A DNA stretch of 64,000 bases from Pseudomonas monsensis (GCF_014268495.2 NZ_CP077087.1:4467501-4531500); one strand, 5' to 3'. Shown: positions 1 through 9,109, numbered from the stretch's first letter. A program made the numbers and translations. Notes: generated by a model not told the origin, from the sequence alone.

Positions 1-359
1 GCGCCGGGCCGGCCGGTCACCGTGCGGCTGTCCGGACTCGCTTGTCCCAGGTCTGAAACCTTCCAGTCGCCGGCAAAGTACTTGTCACTGCTGCGGGTGT
101 ATTTGAAATGCGTGCCGCCGAGCGCCGCACCGTGGTTGAAACCGACGTAACCCGGCCCGGCAAAACCCACCTCCCCTGCCACGCGCTGCACCAGTTTGTT
201 CAGGTAGAAATCCTGCCCGGCGCTGTAGCTGTCGCCGATCACCGAGACCGACAACACCTTGCCAGCCTTGCCTTCACGCCACTGGGCAAAACGCTCGCGG
301 GCATCGCCTACCTGAACCACCGACGCTGCGACGGGATGCGCATCATCTACTGCCAACAT
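1..359 (-). CDS. SGNH/GDSL-type hydrolase, C-terminus outside window (partial)
   Basis: This is the N-terminal part of a minus-strand gene that runs off the left edge, with about 119 residues visible. The protein starts with an ATG preceded by a GGAAGG ribosome-binding site. Around residues 41-46 it has the motif V-I-G-D-S-Y, the GDS block I (nucleophile serine) of SGNH hydrolases, followed by a Gly/Asn-rich stretch with G-F-N-H-G-A-A. I see no clear signal peptide, although the true start could lie upstream. It is the last visible gene of the exopolysaccharide operon and follows an acyltransferase-3. SGNH proteins beside acyltransferases often add, move or remove O-acetyl groups on the polymer, so that role is inferred here. 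A general esterase is also possible. A REP pair separates it from the upstream gene. Confidence 0.7.
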   Translation of the reverse strand, partial: MLAVDDAHPVAASVVQVGDARERFAQWREGKAGKVLSVSVIGDSYSAGQDFYLNKLVQRVAGEVGFAGPGYVGFNHGAALGGTHFKYTRSSDKYFAGDWKVSDLGQASPDSRTVTGRPG

Positions 360-389
360 GCAAAATTTCCTTCCGTCTGGAATGGCCCC

Positions 390-485
390 TTCGCGAGCAA
401 GCTCGCTCCCACAGGGATTGTGGTCATCTACAGGGATGGTATGACTTGCAGATATCCACTGTGGGAGCGAGCTTGCTCGCGAAGC
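390..485. repeat. REP pair (fluorescens type, TTCGCGAGCAAGCTCGC arms)
   Basis: Two inverted palindromic units face each other, with arms beginning TTCGCGAGCAAGCTCGCTCC and ending in the mirror image, about 45 bases apart. The pair lies three bases after the acyltransferase stop and upstream of the SGNH hydrolase. The same unit recurs at 11290 and 19306. Confidence 0.9.
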
Positions 486-487
486 TC

Positions 488-1534
488 TTAGCTGTTTTGC
501 GTCTGCACCACCGGGACGATGGGCGCCGCCGGTTTCTTCTTCGCCACCCGCTCGCCAAGAAACAACACAGAAGTGAAATTGAATCGACTGAAAATCATCG
601 ACAACACCACCGGCCCGAGCAAGCCAAAGCTCAAGCCACCGAGCACCAGCAAGCTTTCATCCTTCACCCCCAACCGCCCCAGCACAAACCGCGACGTCGC
701 CGCGAACAGCACATGGAACAGGAAGATCGCATAGGAATAACCACCGAGCCAGGTCAGCGCCTTCGAGCGCACATCGCTCGACAGCAAGGCGATGCACGAC
801 AGGCAACCCACGGTCAGACCGATCAGACTGCGACGATCGACAATCAACTCACGATCAATTGCCGCGACGTACAGCAACGTCAGTGAGATCAATACAAACA
901 GCACCGGCCCGATCACCTTGAAGCGCTGCTTCAGCGCGTCGACGTTCTCCTGGCCAATCATCCCCGCCACAAAAAACGGCAACAGGTAGATCGCGCCATT
1001 GATACCGAACGCATCGAGCTTGAACGGTGGCAACAGAAACAACAGCGCCGCCAACGCGAACAACCCATACAGCCGTGTCGCCGAGCGCAGCATCCCGCGC
1101 CACTCCAGCAACCCGACAAACATGAAAATGATGAACACCGCCTGCAAGAACCAGAAGTGGTTGATCGGCACCCAGAACGACAGCAACGCGTCGACTACCC
1201 CGACCTCCTTGTTCACCCCGGGGCCCACCGCCTGCAACACCGAAAACGGCACGCCGACGCAAAACAGCGGCACGATCAAGCGTCGCACCTTCCCGCTGAA
1301 GAACGCAGAAAAGTCATTGCCACGGATTTTGTAGATCGAATAGATGTACCCGGAGATGAAGGTGAACAACGGCATGCGCACGTACACCATCGAGTCGGCA
1401 ATCACCCGGAACGGCGAGCCGATGTCGATTTTCAAACCACCGCCCAGCGGCCCGATGACGTGATAAAGCACCAGCAACAGGCACGCCAGCCCGCGCAGGG
1501 TTTCGATCTCCAGGGACTTTTTCTTGCTCGACAT
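488..1534 (-). CDS. Acyltransferase-3 family membrane O-acetyltransferase
   Basis: A 348-residue polytopic membrane protein of the acyltransferase-3 family (OafA/WcaB-like topology, about ten hydrophobic segments). The family signature is at the N-terminus: E-x-L-R-G-x-A-C-L-L-L-V-x-Y-H around residues 11-26, including the Arg and the conserved His in the first membrane helix. Members move acetyl or succinyl groups from the cytoplasmic side onto sugars of surface polysaccharides. The gene starts 12 bases after the stop of the polymerase-like gene and belongs to the same minus-strand operon, so the likely acceptor is the exopolysaccharide repeat unit. The C-terminal tail is short and polar, ending in A-K-K-K-P and a Val-rich stretch. 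The donor and acceptor cannot be read from the sequence. Confidence 0.85.
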   Translation of the reverse strand: MSSKKKSLEIETLRGLACLLLVLYHVIGPLGGGLKIDIGSPFRVIADSMVYVRMPLFTFISGYIYSIYKIRGNDFSAFFSGKVRRLIVPLFCVGVPFSVLQAVGPGVNKEVGVVDALLSFWVPINHFWFLQAVFIIFMFVGLLEWRGMLRSATRLYGLFALAALLFLLPPFKLDAFGINGAIYLLPFFVAGMIGQENVDALKQRFKVIGPVLFVLISLTLLYVAAIDRELIVDRRSLIGLTVGCLSCIALLSSDVRSKALTWLGGYSYAIFLFHVLFAATSRFVLGRLGVKDESLLVLGGLSFGLLGPVVLSMIFSRFNFTSVLFLGERVAKKKPAAPIVPVVQTQNS

Positions 1535-1546
1535 AAAGCACCTGCC

Positions 1547-2650
1547 TCAATTCAGAATGCGTGATTCAACCCGCACCGGTTTGTTCGCGCGCAGCATCAA
1601 GCCGAGCCCGACGAACAACACCGGCACCACCATGGAGAAGTGCCGGGCGAAGGAACCGAAGTCCGGCTCGAACAAGCCCTGCACCAGCAGAAACGCCAGC
1701 GGAATCGCGATCAGTTCCTTGGGTTTGGTCTGGATCGGTGCGCCCTTGTAATCAGTCGAGGTGATGACCTTGAACAGCAGCAGCGCGGTCATGATCATCA
1801 ACGCGACGAAGATCACCTGGCCCGGTCCGGACAGCAGAATCAGCTCCACCGGAAACGACAGCCGGAAGAAGATGATCATCGAGTCCAGCGCTTGCGAAAC
1901 GAAGTCGCTGCCGCTGAGCCACGACACGATCAACGATTTCGAGCCCTCCTCCCCCGCCGTGCGCAATTCGTTGTTGCTCGCGCGAATCGACGACACCGGA
2001 AAGCCCAGCGCTATCTGGATCGCCATGGCCACCGCGAGGTAGAACAGGAACAACATCAGGAAAAACGTGGTGCGTGACACGTACTTCTTCATCACACAGA
2101 CGCCGACCCACGACAGCGAAAACAGAATCCAGTAAGGCCGGATCAGCACGCCGTAGATCACCGCCGAGAGGAAAAAACCGCCGCGATATTTGCGCGTCAA
2201 CGCGCTGAGCAGAATGCTCAACACCGCCACCGACACAATGATTTCCTTGGTCAGGTTCTCCAGAAAAAACGAACGAACAATGCCCCACAGGCACAAGGTG
2301 CCGAAGATCGCCAACGGCATGCGCCGAAACACCACCACCGGAATCGCCGTGAGGAAAAAGTTGCAGAACATGCCGTAGGCCCAGGCGTTGGTCAGGTTGA
2401 TCCCGGTGGGCCGCAGCAGGAACGCCGAACACTCGTAGGACGAGCGATCCGGCGAGAACGGGTTCCAGAAATTGCAGTTGTCCGCCCTGGCATAGGACGA
2501 CCACAAGGTCATGGCATCCGGGCCCGGATCGCGGGGAATCAGCAACGGCATGGCCACCGACAGAAACAGCCCGGTGAACAGGATCAAAAACGAAAGCGAG
2601 GAATCGAGTTTTTTGCCGCGAAACTCGATGCACGGCAATTTCAGGCCCAT
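1547..2650 (-). CDS. Polytopic membrane protein, Wzy-like polymerase candidate
   Basis: This protein has 367 residues with roughly nine to ten hydrophobic helices. The start at 2650 overlaps the flippase stop by ten bases. The longer open frame upstream is out-of-frame flippase sequence and was not used. The N-terminus is cytoplasmic and basic, followed by a membrane helix and then a polar loop with P-R-D-P-G-P-D (residues about 39-45). A second large loop with R-A-S-N-N-E-L lies around residue 240. Wzy polymerases are poorly conserved but share this layout of many helices with large periplasmic loops. Position between flippase and acyltransferase in an exopolysaccharide operon supports the call. 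No family motif was recognised, so a membrane glycosyltransferase is an alternative. Confidence 0.6.
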   Translation of the reverse strand: MGLKLPCIEFRGKKLDSSLSFLILFTGLFLSVAMPLLIPRDPGPDAMTLWSSYARADNCNFWNPFSPDRSSYECSAFLLRPTGINLTNAWAYGMFCNFFLTAIPVVVFRRMPLAIFGTLCLWGIVRSFFLENLTKEIIVSVAVLSILLSALTRKYRGGFFLSAVIYGVLIRPYWILFSLSWVGVCVMKKYVSRTTFFLMLFLFYLAVAMAIQIALGFPVSSIRASNNELRTAGEEGSKSLIVSWLSGSDFVSQALDSMIIFFRLSFPVELILLSGPGQVIFVALMIMTALLLFKVITSTDYKGAPIQTKPKELIAIPLAFLLVQGLFEPDFGSFARHFSMVVPVLFVGLGLMLRANKPVRVESRILN

Positions 2651-3873
2651 GACAGCGCAGCCTTTTTCGCCCCGGTCACGCGGGTCAACACGGCAATCAC
2701 CGCCAGTTGCACGATGATCGCGAAGACGTTGCCCCACGCCGCGCCGTAAATCGAATAGTGCTTGATCAGCAGGTAGCTGACCGGCACCGACACCAGCACG
2801 CAAATGGCCGCGCTGGCCAGCGACACCCGGCTGTTTTTCGAGGCGATCAAACCGCCCCAGACGATGTCGCCAATCGCGCGCAGGGCGAAGGAAACGATCA
2901 GCACACCGAGGATTCCGTTATCCGGACGCGGCACGCTGGTGGCGACGTAATCGAGCACCACGTTGAAGAACAGATAAATCGCCACCGCCACCGCCACCGA
3001 GACCACCAGCGACCGTGCGACCCATTTGTTGACGAACAGTTGCCGGAGCGTGAACGCCTGCTGATCGGCCTGAAACCGCTTGGCCAGCACCGGGATACCG
3101 ACCACCGCCACCACCGCATACGACAGCGCTTGCAAGGTGTTGGCCGCCGACCACGCGTACACGTATTTACCGAGGCTGGCATAGGGTTCCAGATCGACGA
3201 TCAGAAAGCGCTCGGCGTACTGACTCAAGGCGATCAAGCCTGTGCCGAGATAGAACGGCAACCCGGCCCTCCACACAGTAGCGGTGGCCAACGGCCCGGC
3301 CACGCGGCCCTTGTGCACGTTCACCACGATCAGGTAACCGGCGACGATAACCAGCACGTTGGCGGCGACCCACAGCCACAACACACTGGCGATCCCCGGC
3401 ACCCAGCCGAGCATCATCCCGCCCACCGCCAACAGCGCCCACAGACCGGTCTTGATAAAGAACAGCAACGCGCCGGCGGTGGCTTTCTGCGCGGAAAAGA
3501 CGAAGGAGTTGATTTCGAATGACAGGTGCTCGGTGAGCAGCACCAGCGTCACGCAGAGAATCAGCGCAACCGTCGCATCCACCGTCTGGAACAGTGAGTA
3601 AATCAGCACGGTCAGCACCGACAACACCAGTCCCACCGCCAGATACAGCAGCAGGACCCGGTCGACCACCCGCCGCGAACTGCCGCCGACGCTGATCAAC
3701 CGGTTGATCTCGGAACTGAAACCGACGCTGTAGAACTTCGACGCGATCAACGACGCGGCGACCACCACACCGTAAAAACCCAGCGCCTCATAACCGAGGT
3801 AATGAGTGATCGCCAGCACCAGCAAGAACTTCGCGCCTAAGGCTCCGCCGCGAAGCAACAGCCGCAATATCAT
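2641..3873 (-). CDS. Polysaccharide flippase (Wzx/PST family)
   Basis: A 410-residue protein with about twelve hydrophobic segments, typical of MOP-superfamily flippases. The N-terminal helix pair contains L-G-Y-E-A-L-G-F-Y-G-V-V, which fits the family pattern of G-x-x-x-x-G-x-Y just after the first helix. Its role is to move the lipid-linked oligosaccharide unit across the inner membrane. The start codon overlaps the stop of the pyruvyl transferase as ATGA, so translation is probably coupled, and its own stop overlaps the next gene by ten bases. Length (about 400 residues) is normal. Substrate specificity cannot be inferred. Confidence 0.85.
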   Translation of the reverse strand: MILRLLLRGGALGAKFLLVLAITHYLGYEALGFYGVVVAASLIASKFYSVGFSSEINRLISVGGSSRRVVDRVLLLYLAVGLVLSVLTVLIYSLFQTVDATVALILCVTLVLLTEHLSFEINSFVFSAQKATAGALLFFIKTGLWALLAVGGMMLGWVPGIASVLWLWVAANVLVIVAGYLIVVNVHKGRVAGPLATATVWRAGLPFYLGTGLIALSQYAERFLIVDLEPYASLGKYVYAWSAANTLQALSYAVVAVVGIPVLAKRFQADQQAFTLRQLFVNKWVARSLVVSVAVAVAIYLFFNVVLDYVATSVPRPDNGILGVLIVSFALRAIGDIVWGGLIASKNSRVSLASAAICVLVSVPVSYLLIKHYSIYGAAWGNVFAIIVQLAVIAVLTRVTGAKKAALSWA

Positions 3874-4982
3874 CGAACGATACCTTTGATGATCTCGTCC
3901 ATGGCCACGGTTTTTGCCTCGATCTCGCGGCAGGTGTCGGTCAGGCGCTTGCCGAAATCGGCCAGTGCGTTCGGTTTGTAAACCGTGTCGATGATGGTGT
4001 CGACGTTGATGTCGCCGCCGTTGATCACCCAGTCCTCGACACCCATGTCCTGATAGGCGCCAAAGCCTTTGCGCTCGTAGCTGATGTGGTACGCCGGCAC
4101 GCCGGACAGCAGCGATTCAATGGCACCGTGCAGACGCACGGAAATCACCAGGTCCGGCTGATATTTGGCAATCGTCGCCTTCAACGACAACAGGTCTTCG
4201 GTGATGCCCAGTTCGCGATAGAACGCACCGTCATCGTTGCCACGCACGGCACTTTGTACGGCGCACACCACTTTGCTTTTGTTCTTCAGGCGCTGCAGCA
4301 GCAGCTTCAGGTTGGCCACGTAGGCGACTTTCTTTTCCTTGCTCCACTCCGGCGGCTTGCGCAACACCACGCACACGGTGGCCGGCGACGCGGCGCAGCG
4401 GGTGAACTTCGGTTGCGCAAGGATTTTGCTCGCCAGCGACTGCACGGCCAGGTCCGGTGCGCGGTAGACATTTTCGCAGGCGTCAAACATTGCCGAGGAA
4501 CGATTGTCACGGACAAACACTGCGTCTGCGCTGGCGTAATGTTCGACGATCTTGCGGCTCTCGCCATGGAACGGACCGATGCTTTGCGGCAGGTACACCG
4601 ACGGCACTTTGCTGAGGATCGCGGTTTCCAGTTGCTTGGCGTGGCCGAGTTTCAGCTTGATGTGTTCGAACGCGCTTTTCGAGCGCATGTAGCCGCCGCC
4701 GACGCCAACGATCAGGTCGGTTTTCTTCAACAGATCAGCCAGCCCGGCGTAGGACTGGTTGAGGAACACCGCTTGCTTGACCCGCCCCAGCCCCTTGGCT
4801 GCCATCACCGGTGCGTCGAAACGCGGGTGCGGCAAGTAGTTGAAAGACTCCGGATCGGACGCCACGACACTGATCGCCGTGTCGTCGCCAAAGTTGCGCT
4901 GCACCAAGGCAATGGCCAGGTCGACGAGCAGACCGTCACCGGAGTTGGACGCACTGTAGCCATGCAAAATCGTTACGTTCAT
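3870..4982 (-). CDS. Polysaccharide pyruvyl transferase family protein
   Basis: A 370-residue soluble protein of the polysaccharide pyruvyl transferase family (WcaK/CsaB-like). The N-terminus has G-Y-S-A-S-N-S-G-D-G-L-L, matching the family block N-x-G-D. Further blocks are I-V-G-V-G-G-G-Y around residues 92-99, Y-L-P-Q-S-I-G-P-F around 132-140 and the C-terminal S-V-R-L-H-G-A-I-E-S, the conserved R-L-H found near the end of the family. It probably adds a pyruvate ketal from phosphoenolpyruvate to a sugar of the repeat unit, giving an acidic polymer. The start at 4982 was preferred to an upstream one at 5015 because it gives the usual family N-terminus and avoids overlap with the glycosyltransferase. 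Its stop overlaps the flippase start. Confidence 0.85.
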   Translation of the reverse strand: MNVTILHGYSASNSGDGLLVDLAIALVQRNFGDDTAISVVASDPESFNYLPHPRFDAPVMAAKGLGRVKQAVFLNQSYAGLADLLKKTDLIVGVGGGYMRSKSAFEHIKLKLGHAKQLETAILSKVPSVYLPQSIGPFHGESRKIVEHYASADAVFVRDNRSSAMFDACENVYRAPDLAVQSLASKILAQPKFTRCAASPATVCVVLRKPPEWSKEKKVAYVANLKLLLQRLKNKSKVVCAVQSAVRGNDDGAFYRELGITEDLLSLKATIAKYQPDLVISVRLHGAIESLLSGVPAYHISYERKGFGAYQDMGVEDWVINGGDINVDTIIDTVYKPNALADFGKRLTDTCREIEAKTVAMDEIIKGIVR

Positions 4983-4996
4983 AAGCTGAGTTCTAC

Positions 4997-6079
4997 TTAA
5001 TAAGTGGGAGCGCAATACAGGTCGTAGGTCTGGCGGATCATCAACGCGGCGCTGAAACGCTCGCGGACAATGCTGCGACCTTCGTTGCCAAGGTCGAGCA
5101 AGCGCGGCTTCTGGATTTTCGCCAGCACGTCGGCCAGCGCCTGGTGATCACCGGAGGGAAAGACGTAACCGGACACCTCGTCGGTGACCAGTTCCGGCAG
5201 CGAGGTGCAGTTGCTGGCGATCACCGGCAGCCCCATGGCCATGCCTTCCAGCGGCACCATGGCAAAGCCTTCCCAGCGACTCGGGACAATCAGCGCATCG
5301 GCCTTCTGGTACAGCGCGTGCACTTCCGTTGGCGTGACCCACGGCAGGTATTCCACGGCGTCCATCGGCGGACACTCGACGGAGTCTTCGTTGACCGCAC
5401 TGCCGACCACCGTCAGTTTCAAGTCGTTGCGCTGCACCTTGGCAAAGGCCTTGAGCAGTACGTCGAAACCTTTCTGGTAATCGAGTCGGCCGACAAACAG
5501 CAGATGGATCGGCTCGGGGCTTTGGGCTTTCGGCGCTTCGTCGCGCTGATGAATGCCGTTGTAGATCAGCTTCATGCGCTTGCGCTCGATGCCGAATCGC
5601 GCCGCTTTATCGAGCTCGTACTGGCTGACGCAAATGATCACGTCGGTGACCTTCTGCAGCACTCGCTCGATCCACGCATACACCTTTTGCTTGGTTGGCG
5701 AGCTTTCCATCAGGAACGAAAAGGCGTGCGGGCAATAGACGATTTTCGGCTTGCGCCACGGTCGCAACAGTACGCACACGACGCGGCCGATCACCCCGGA
5801 AAAAGTGCTGTGCAAATGCACCACGTCGGGTTTTTCCTTGAGCATCACCTGGCTCAGGCGCCAGGCGAAACGCAGCAGCGAGGGCACGTTGCGCCCGCTG
5901 CGAGCGAAAGTGCGGATCTGATGCGGCGCGATGCCGTGCAGTTCCTTTTCCTGATCCTGGGGCACCAGGTAAACCAGCTCGTAGCGCGCCGCGTCGCCTT
6001 CGGGCGAAACCGAAATGGTGCGGATCACCGTCGCGACGCCACCTTTGATCGTCTCAGCCACGTGCAGTATTTTTTTCAC
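4997..6079 (-). CDS. Glycosyltransferase family 4 (GT-B fold)
   Basis: A 360-residue cytoplasmic glycosyltransferase with GT4 features. The N-terminal domain begins K-K-I-L-H-V-A-E-T-I-K-G-G-V-A-T, the glycine-rich acceptor loop of GT4 enzymes. The C-terminal domain has L-F-V-G-R-L-D-Y-Q-K-G-F-D-V-L and then the E-x7-E nucleotide-sugar motif (W-E-G-F-A-M-V-P-L-E-G around residues 270-280). It should add one sugar from a nucleotide donor to the lipid-linked repeat unit. It is the only glycosyltransferase visible; a multi-sugar unit needs others, presumably left of the window. It lies 31 bases after the Wzc-like gene in the same operon. Confidence 0.9.
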   Translation of the reverse strand: MKKILHVAETIKGGVATVIRTISVSPEGDAARYELVYLVPQDQEKELHGIAPHQIRTFARSGRNVPSLLRFAWRLSQVMLKEKPDVVHLHSTFSGVIGRVVCVLLRPWRKPKIVYCPHAFSFLMESSPTKQKVYAWIERVLQKVTDVIICVSQYELDKAARFGIERKRMKLIYNGIHQRDEAPKAQSPEPIHLLFVGRLDYQKGFDVLLKAFAKVQRNDLKLTVVGSAVNEDSVECPPMDAVEYLPWVTPTEVHALYQKADALIVPSRWEGFAMVPLEGMAMGLPVIASNCTSLPELVTDEVSGYVFPSGDHQALADVLAKIQKPRLLDLGNEGRSIVRERFSAALMIRQTYDLYCAPTY

Positions 6080-6110
6080 AACTCACCCACTTCAAACATG
6101 TAAGGACCAT

Positions 6111-8339
6111 TCAGGATTTGTCGGACGCGTATTCGTAGTTGTAGTAGCCGTAGCCGCCGTTGCCGTAGTAGCTGGCCGCGCGCTTCTCGACGCCGTTGAA
6201 CACCGCACCTTTCAACTCGATGCCGTTCTGCGCGAAGCGGCGGATGGTCAGTTCGATTTCCTTGGCCGGGTTCACCCCGAAGCGCGTCACGATCAGGCTG
6301 ATCCCGGCCTCACGACCGACAATCGCCGCATCGGTCACCGCCAGCAGCGGTGGCGTGTCGATGATCACCACGTCATACAGCTCGCTGAGTTGCGCCAGCA
6401 GCTCACGGAAGTTGGCATGCATCAGCAGCTCGGACGGGTTGGGCGGCACCTGGCCGCGACTGATGAAGTGCAGGTTCGCGCCTTCGATTTTGTTGATCGC
6501 CTGCTCGATGCTGCAGCGCTTGACCAGCAGGTCCGACAAACCGTTGGCGATCGGCGTGTTGAGGGTTTTATGCAGATGGCCCTTGCGCATGTCGGCATCG
6601 ACCAGCACCACGCGCTGACCGCTCTGCGCCATGACGGCGGCAAGGTTGGAGGAGACGAAGGTCTTGCCGACCTGCGGACTCGGCCCGGAAATCATGATGC
6701 GGTTATTGGTCGAGTCCAGCCCGGCAAAGTGCAGGCAGGTGCGCAGACTGCGGATCGACTCGATCGACAGGTCCGTCGGATTGCGCAGGGCCAACAGGTA
6801 GGCCGGCTTGTCGACGCCATCGCGGGCGCGCCCCTTTTTGCCGTCCTCTTCCTGCTGCAAGGTGCTGTAGGGAATCGAGGCGTACACCGGCAAGCCGAGT
6901 TGCTCGATGGCTTCCGGGCCTTCCAGGCCACGACTCAGGGATTTGCGCAGCAACACCAGCGCCACACCGACGAACGCGCCGAGCAACGTGGCGATCAACA
7001 CGATCAGCGCCTTCTTCGGTTTGACCGGGCTGCTCAGGTCGACATCCGCCGTGTCCACCAGCCGCACGTTGCCCACCGCACCGGCGCGGACGATGTCCAG
7101 TTCCTGGGACTTGTTCAGCAGTTGTGTGTAGATCTGCGACGCCACTTCGACATCGCGGGTCAGGTTGAGCAATTCCTGTTGCGTGGCCGGCAAGTCCTGG
7201 ACTTTGCCTGCCAGCGACTTCTGCTGCTGAGTCAATTCGCCGATCTGGCTCATCAACGCGCGATAGGCCGGGTGCTGGCTGGTGAACTTGCGATCCATCT
7301 CCGCCTGCTGCATTTTCAGCTCGGAGATCCGTGTTTCCAGCGCCACCGACTGGCCCAGTACCGATTGGGTTTCGAGGGAAATGTTCACGGTCTTGCCGTG
7401 GGTCTGATAGGCGTTCAGCGCATCGCTGGCCTTGGCCAGATCACGCTTGACCTGGGGCAACTGGCTTTGCAGGAAGGCCAGGCTCTGCGCAGCTTCCGCC
7501 GAAGTGCGACGCACGTTCTGATCCACGTACAGCGCGGCAATCTTGTTGAGGATCTTCACCGCTTCAGCGGCATCGGCGCTGGCCAGCGCCAGACGAATGA
7601 TCCCCGACTCTTTGCCTTGTTCGGAAATATCCAGAGCGTCCTGGTACCCCTGAATGGTCACGATCCGTGGATTGCGCACCACTTCGAAGCGGGTGCCGGG
7701 GTTCGCCGCCAACTGGGCGACCAGCACTTCCACGCCGTCCTGGGCAAAGACTTCACCCGTGACGCCCTCCGCCAGCAGGTTGTCGTTGTCGTCGAGCAAC
7801 TGGAAGTGCTGCTGTTCGCCGGCGATCAGCGTAAGTTTTTTCCCCAGCAGTTCTTTGGGCAGGTTGAGCCGGGTGATCTCCAGACGCTCGCCGCCCCAGG
7901 CATAGCTGTTCAGGCCGAAACGCGGCGGCGCCACGCTGGTTTCGGTTTCGCCGCGATAACGCCGGGCGAAAAACCCACCGATCATCGGGAACGTATTGGG
8001 CGTGACGTCGATGTCCAGACGCAGGTCATCGACGGTTTTGCCGATCACCGCGCGGGACTTGATGATGCCGATTTCGGTCACCGACGGCGATTGGCCGCCG
8101 AGCATACTGTTGAGATCGGAAAAGCCGAGCATGTCGTTCTTTTTCGGCTCCACCTGTACCAGCGCGTTCGCCAGATACACCGGTGTGGCGAGAACCGCAT
8201 AGGCAACGCCGGCGGCCATGAAGGCACCGGTGAATGCGCCGATCAGCCATTTCTGGTCAATCAGACTGCCGAATATGCCGAGCAGATCAATACTGTCTTG
8301 ATCGTTGTCACGGGTGCCGATTACTGACGGTAACTGCAT
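6111..8339 (-). CDS. Wzc-like polysaccharide co-polymerase / tyrosine autokinase
   Basis: A 742-residue inner-membrane protein with the bacterial tyrosine kinase layout. There is a membrane helix near residues 30-55, a long periplasmic Wzz-type region with coiled-coil segments, a second helix near 445-465, and a cytoplasmic P-loop kinase. The kinase shows Walker A (G-P-S-P-Q-V-G-K-T, about 550), Walker A' (V-L-V-D-A-D-M-R) and Walker B (V-V-I-I-D-T-P-P). The last 21 residues hold a cluster of tyrosines for autophosphorylation. Such proteins set chain length and export of Wzy-dependent polymers, controlled by the partner phosphatase encoded just upstream. The ATG at 8339 was chosen; a GTG seven codons upstream (8360) is possible, and neither has a strong ribosome-binding site. 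Confidence 0.92.
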   Translation of the reverse strand: MQLPSVIGTRDNDQDSIDLLGIFGSLIDQKWLIGAFTGAFMAAGVAYAVLATPVYLANALVQVEPKKNDMLGFSDLNSMLGGQSPSVTEIGIIKSRAVIGKTVDDLRLDIDVTPNTFPMIGGFFARRYRGETETSVAPPRFGLNSYAWGGERLEITRLNLPKELLGKKLTLIAGEQQHFQLLDDNDNLLAEGVTGEVFAQDGVEVLVAQLAANPGTRFEVVRNPRIVTIQGYQDALDISEQGKESGIIRLALASADAAEAVKILNKIAALYVDQNVRRTSAEAAQSLAFLQSQLPQVKRDLAKASDALNAYQTHGKTVNISLETQSVLGQSVALETRISELKMQQAEMDRKFTSQHPAYRALMSQIGELTQQQKSLAGKVQDLPATQQELLNLTRDVEVASQIYTQLLNKSQELDIVRAGAVGNVRLVDTADVDLSSPVKPKKALIVLIATLLGAFVGVALVLLRKSLSRGLEGPEAIEQLGLPVYASIPYSTLQQEEDGKKGRARDGVDKPAYLLALRNPTDLSIESIRSLRTCLHFAGLDSTNNRIMISGPSPQVGKTFVSSNLAAVMAQSGQRVVLVDADMRKGHLHKTLNTPIANGLSDLLVKRCSIEQAINKIEGANLHFISRGQVPPNPSELLMHANFRELLAQLSELYDVVIIDTPPLLAVTDAAIVGREAGISLIVTRFGVNPAKEIELTIRRFAQNGIELKGAVFNGVEKRAASYYGNGGYGYYNYEYASDKS

Positions 8340-8378
8340 AAGTCTGTTCTTACCATTCACTGTTCTGAAGAATATTGA

Positions 8379-8819
8379 TCAATGCCCGAGGCGCTGCGCC
8401 CATGAACTAACGGCATCTTCAATCAATGCATGTGCATGAACAAAAGCGGCCTTGCCTTGACGATACGGGTCTTGTATTTCACGCTCGCTCTGCCACTTGC
8501 CGAGCAGAAACACTTTGCCTCTGGCGTGAGAGGCAATCTTCAGGACTTGATTTACATGCTGTTTTTCCATGACCAGAATCAGGTCCGATTCATTGACGAT
8601 ATCGGCGGTCAATTGCCGCGCCCTGAAACCCTCGGCGCTGTGGCCGCGGTCTTCCAGGACCAGGCGCGCCGACGCCTCCATGCCTTCGCCAACTCGCGCC
8701 GCGAGGCCTGCAGAGGTCACCGAGATGGTTGATGCGGTCAGCGCGTTACGCAACAGAAGTTCTGCAGTCGGACTTCGGCAAATATTGCCAACGCACACAA
8801 CCAGGATATTTCTGAACAA
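8379..8819 (-). CDS. Low-molecular-weight protein tyrosine phosphatase (Wzb/Ptp type)
   Basis: A 146-residue cytoplasmic phosphatase. The N-terminal signature C-V-G-N-I-C-R-S-P-T-A-E gives the C-x5-R-S active-site loop (Cys about residue 9), and D-P-Y near residue 117 supplies the general acid of the family. It should remove phosphate from the tyrosine tail of the Wzc-like kinase that follows 39 bases downstream, completing the phosphorylation cycle required for export. The start codon is TTG at 8819, preceded by AGGAAAG at good spacing; no ATG fits. It appears to be the first gene of the exopolysaccharide operon. Confidence 0.93.
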   Translation of the reverse strand: MFRNILVVCVGNICRSPTAELLLRNALTASTISVTSAGLAARVGEGMEASARLVLEDRGHSAEGFRARQLTADIVNESDLILVMEKQHVNQVLKIASHARGKVFLLGKWQSEREIQDPYRQGKAAFVHAHALIEDAVSSWAQRLGH

Positions 8820-9109
8820 GGTTTACTTTCCTGTGTAATATCATTCTGCCAACACTCAGAACAAATCTTAATGAACCCACTAGATCATCCTGCACTCAGA
8901 AACAGATTCGCCCTGTTAGTACCAGCGTATTAAGTACCACAGCGCCAAAAGTCGCCCAAACGGAATTACCGGACTAAAAATAACTGTGATTTTCAGACTC
9001 TGGCTTCCTGACAAAAACTAACATTCGCGCACTTAGTGCGATTGTCAGTTTCGAATCGGTTATCACTGGAAACTTTTCGCCGTTGTCACTTCTCACCCGG
9101 AGAACCGAC
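8820..9109. promoter_or_regulatory. Divergent regulatory region of the exopolysaccharide operon and the secreted hydrolase
   Basis: This 290-base, relatively AT-rich gap has no convincing ORF. It holds a perfect 9-base direct repeat CACTCAGAA at 8853-8861 and 8893-8901, exactly 40 bases apart, on the operon side. On the hydrolase side is a palindrome CGCACT-T-AGTGCG at 9028-9040, flanked by CTGACA (9008-9013) and TGTCAG (9043-9048). These are candidate operator sites; no known consensus was recognised. No JUMPstart/ops element was seen. Confidence 0.45.

Noticed and set aside
390..485. REP pairs as possible insertion-sequence ends or attachment sites
   Set aside because: They enclose only tens of bases, recur with the same layout at many gene ends and have no transposase or target duplication.
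2651..2803. N-terminal extension of the polymerase-like protein
   Set aside because: The extension is an out-of-frame reading of the flippase end and gives an Arg/Gly-rich non-membrane stretch before the real start.
6015..8327. 770-codon open frame on the plus strand opposite the Wzc-like gene
   Set aside because: It is the antisense shadow of a GC-rich gene with clear kinase motifs. Its translation is rich in Arg, His and Gln and has no domain pattern. The same applies to the long frames at 49617-51608 and 55483-57480.
8820..9109. JUMPstart/ops element for the exopolysaccharide operon
   Set aside because: No GGCGGTAG-type core was found in the leader on either strand.
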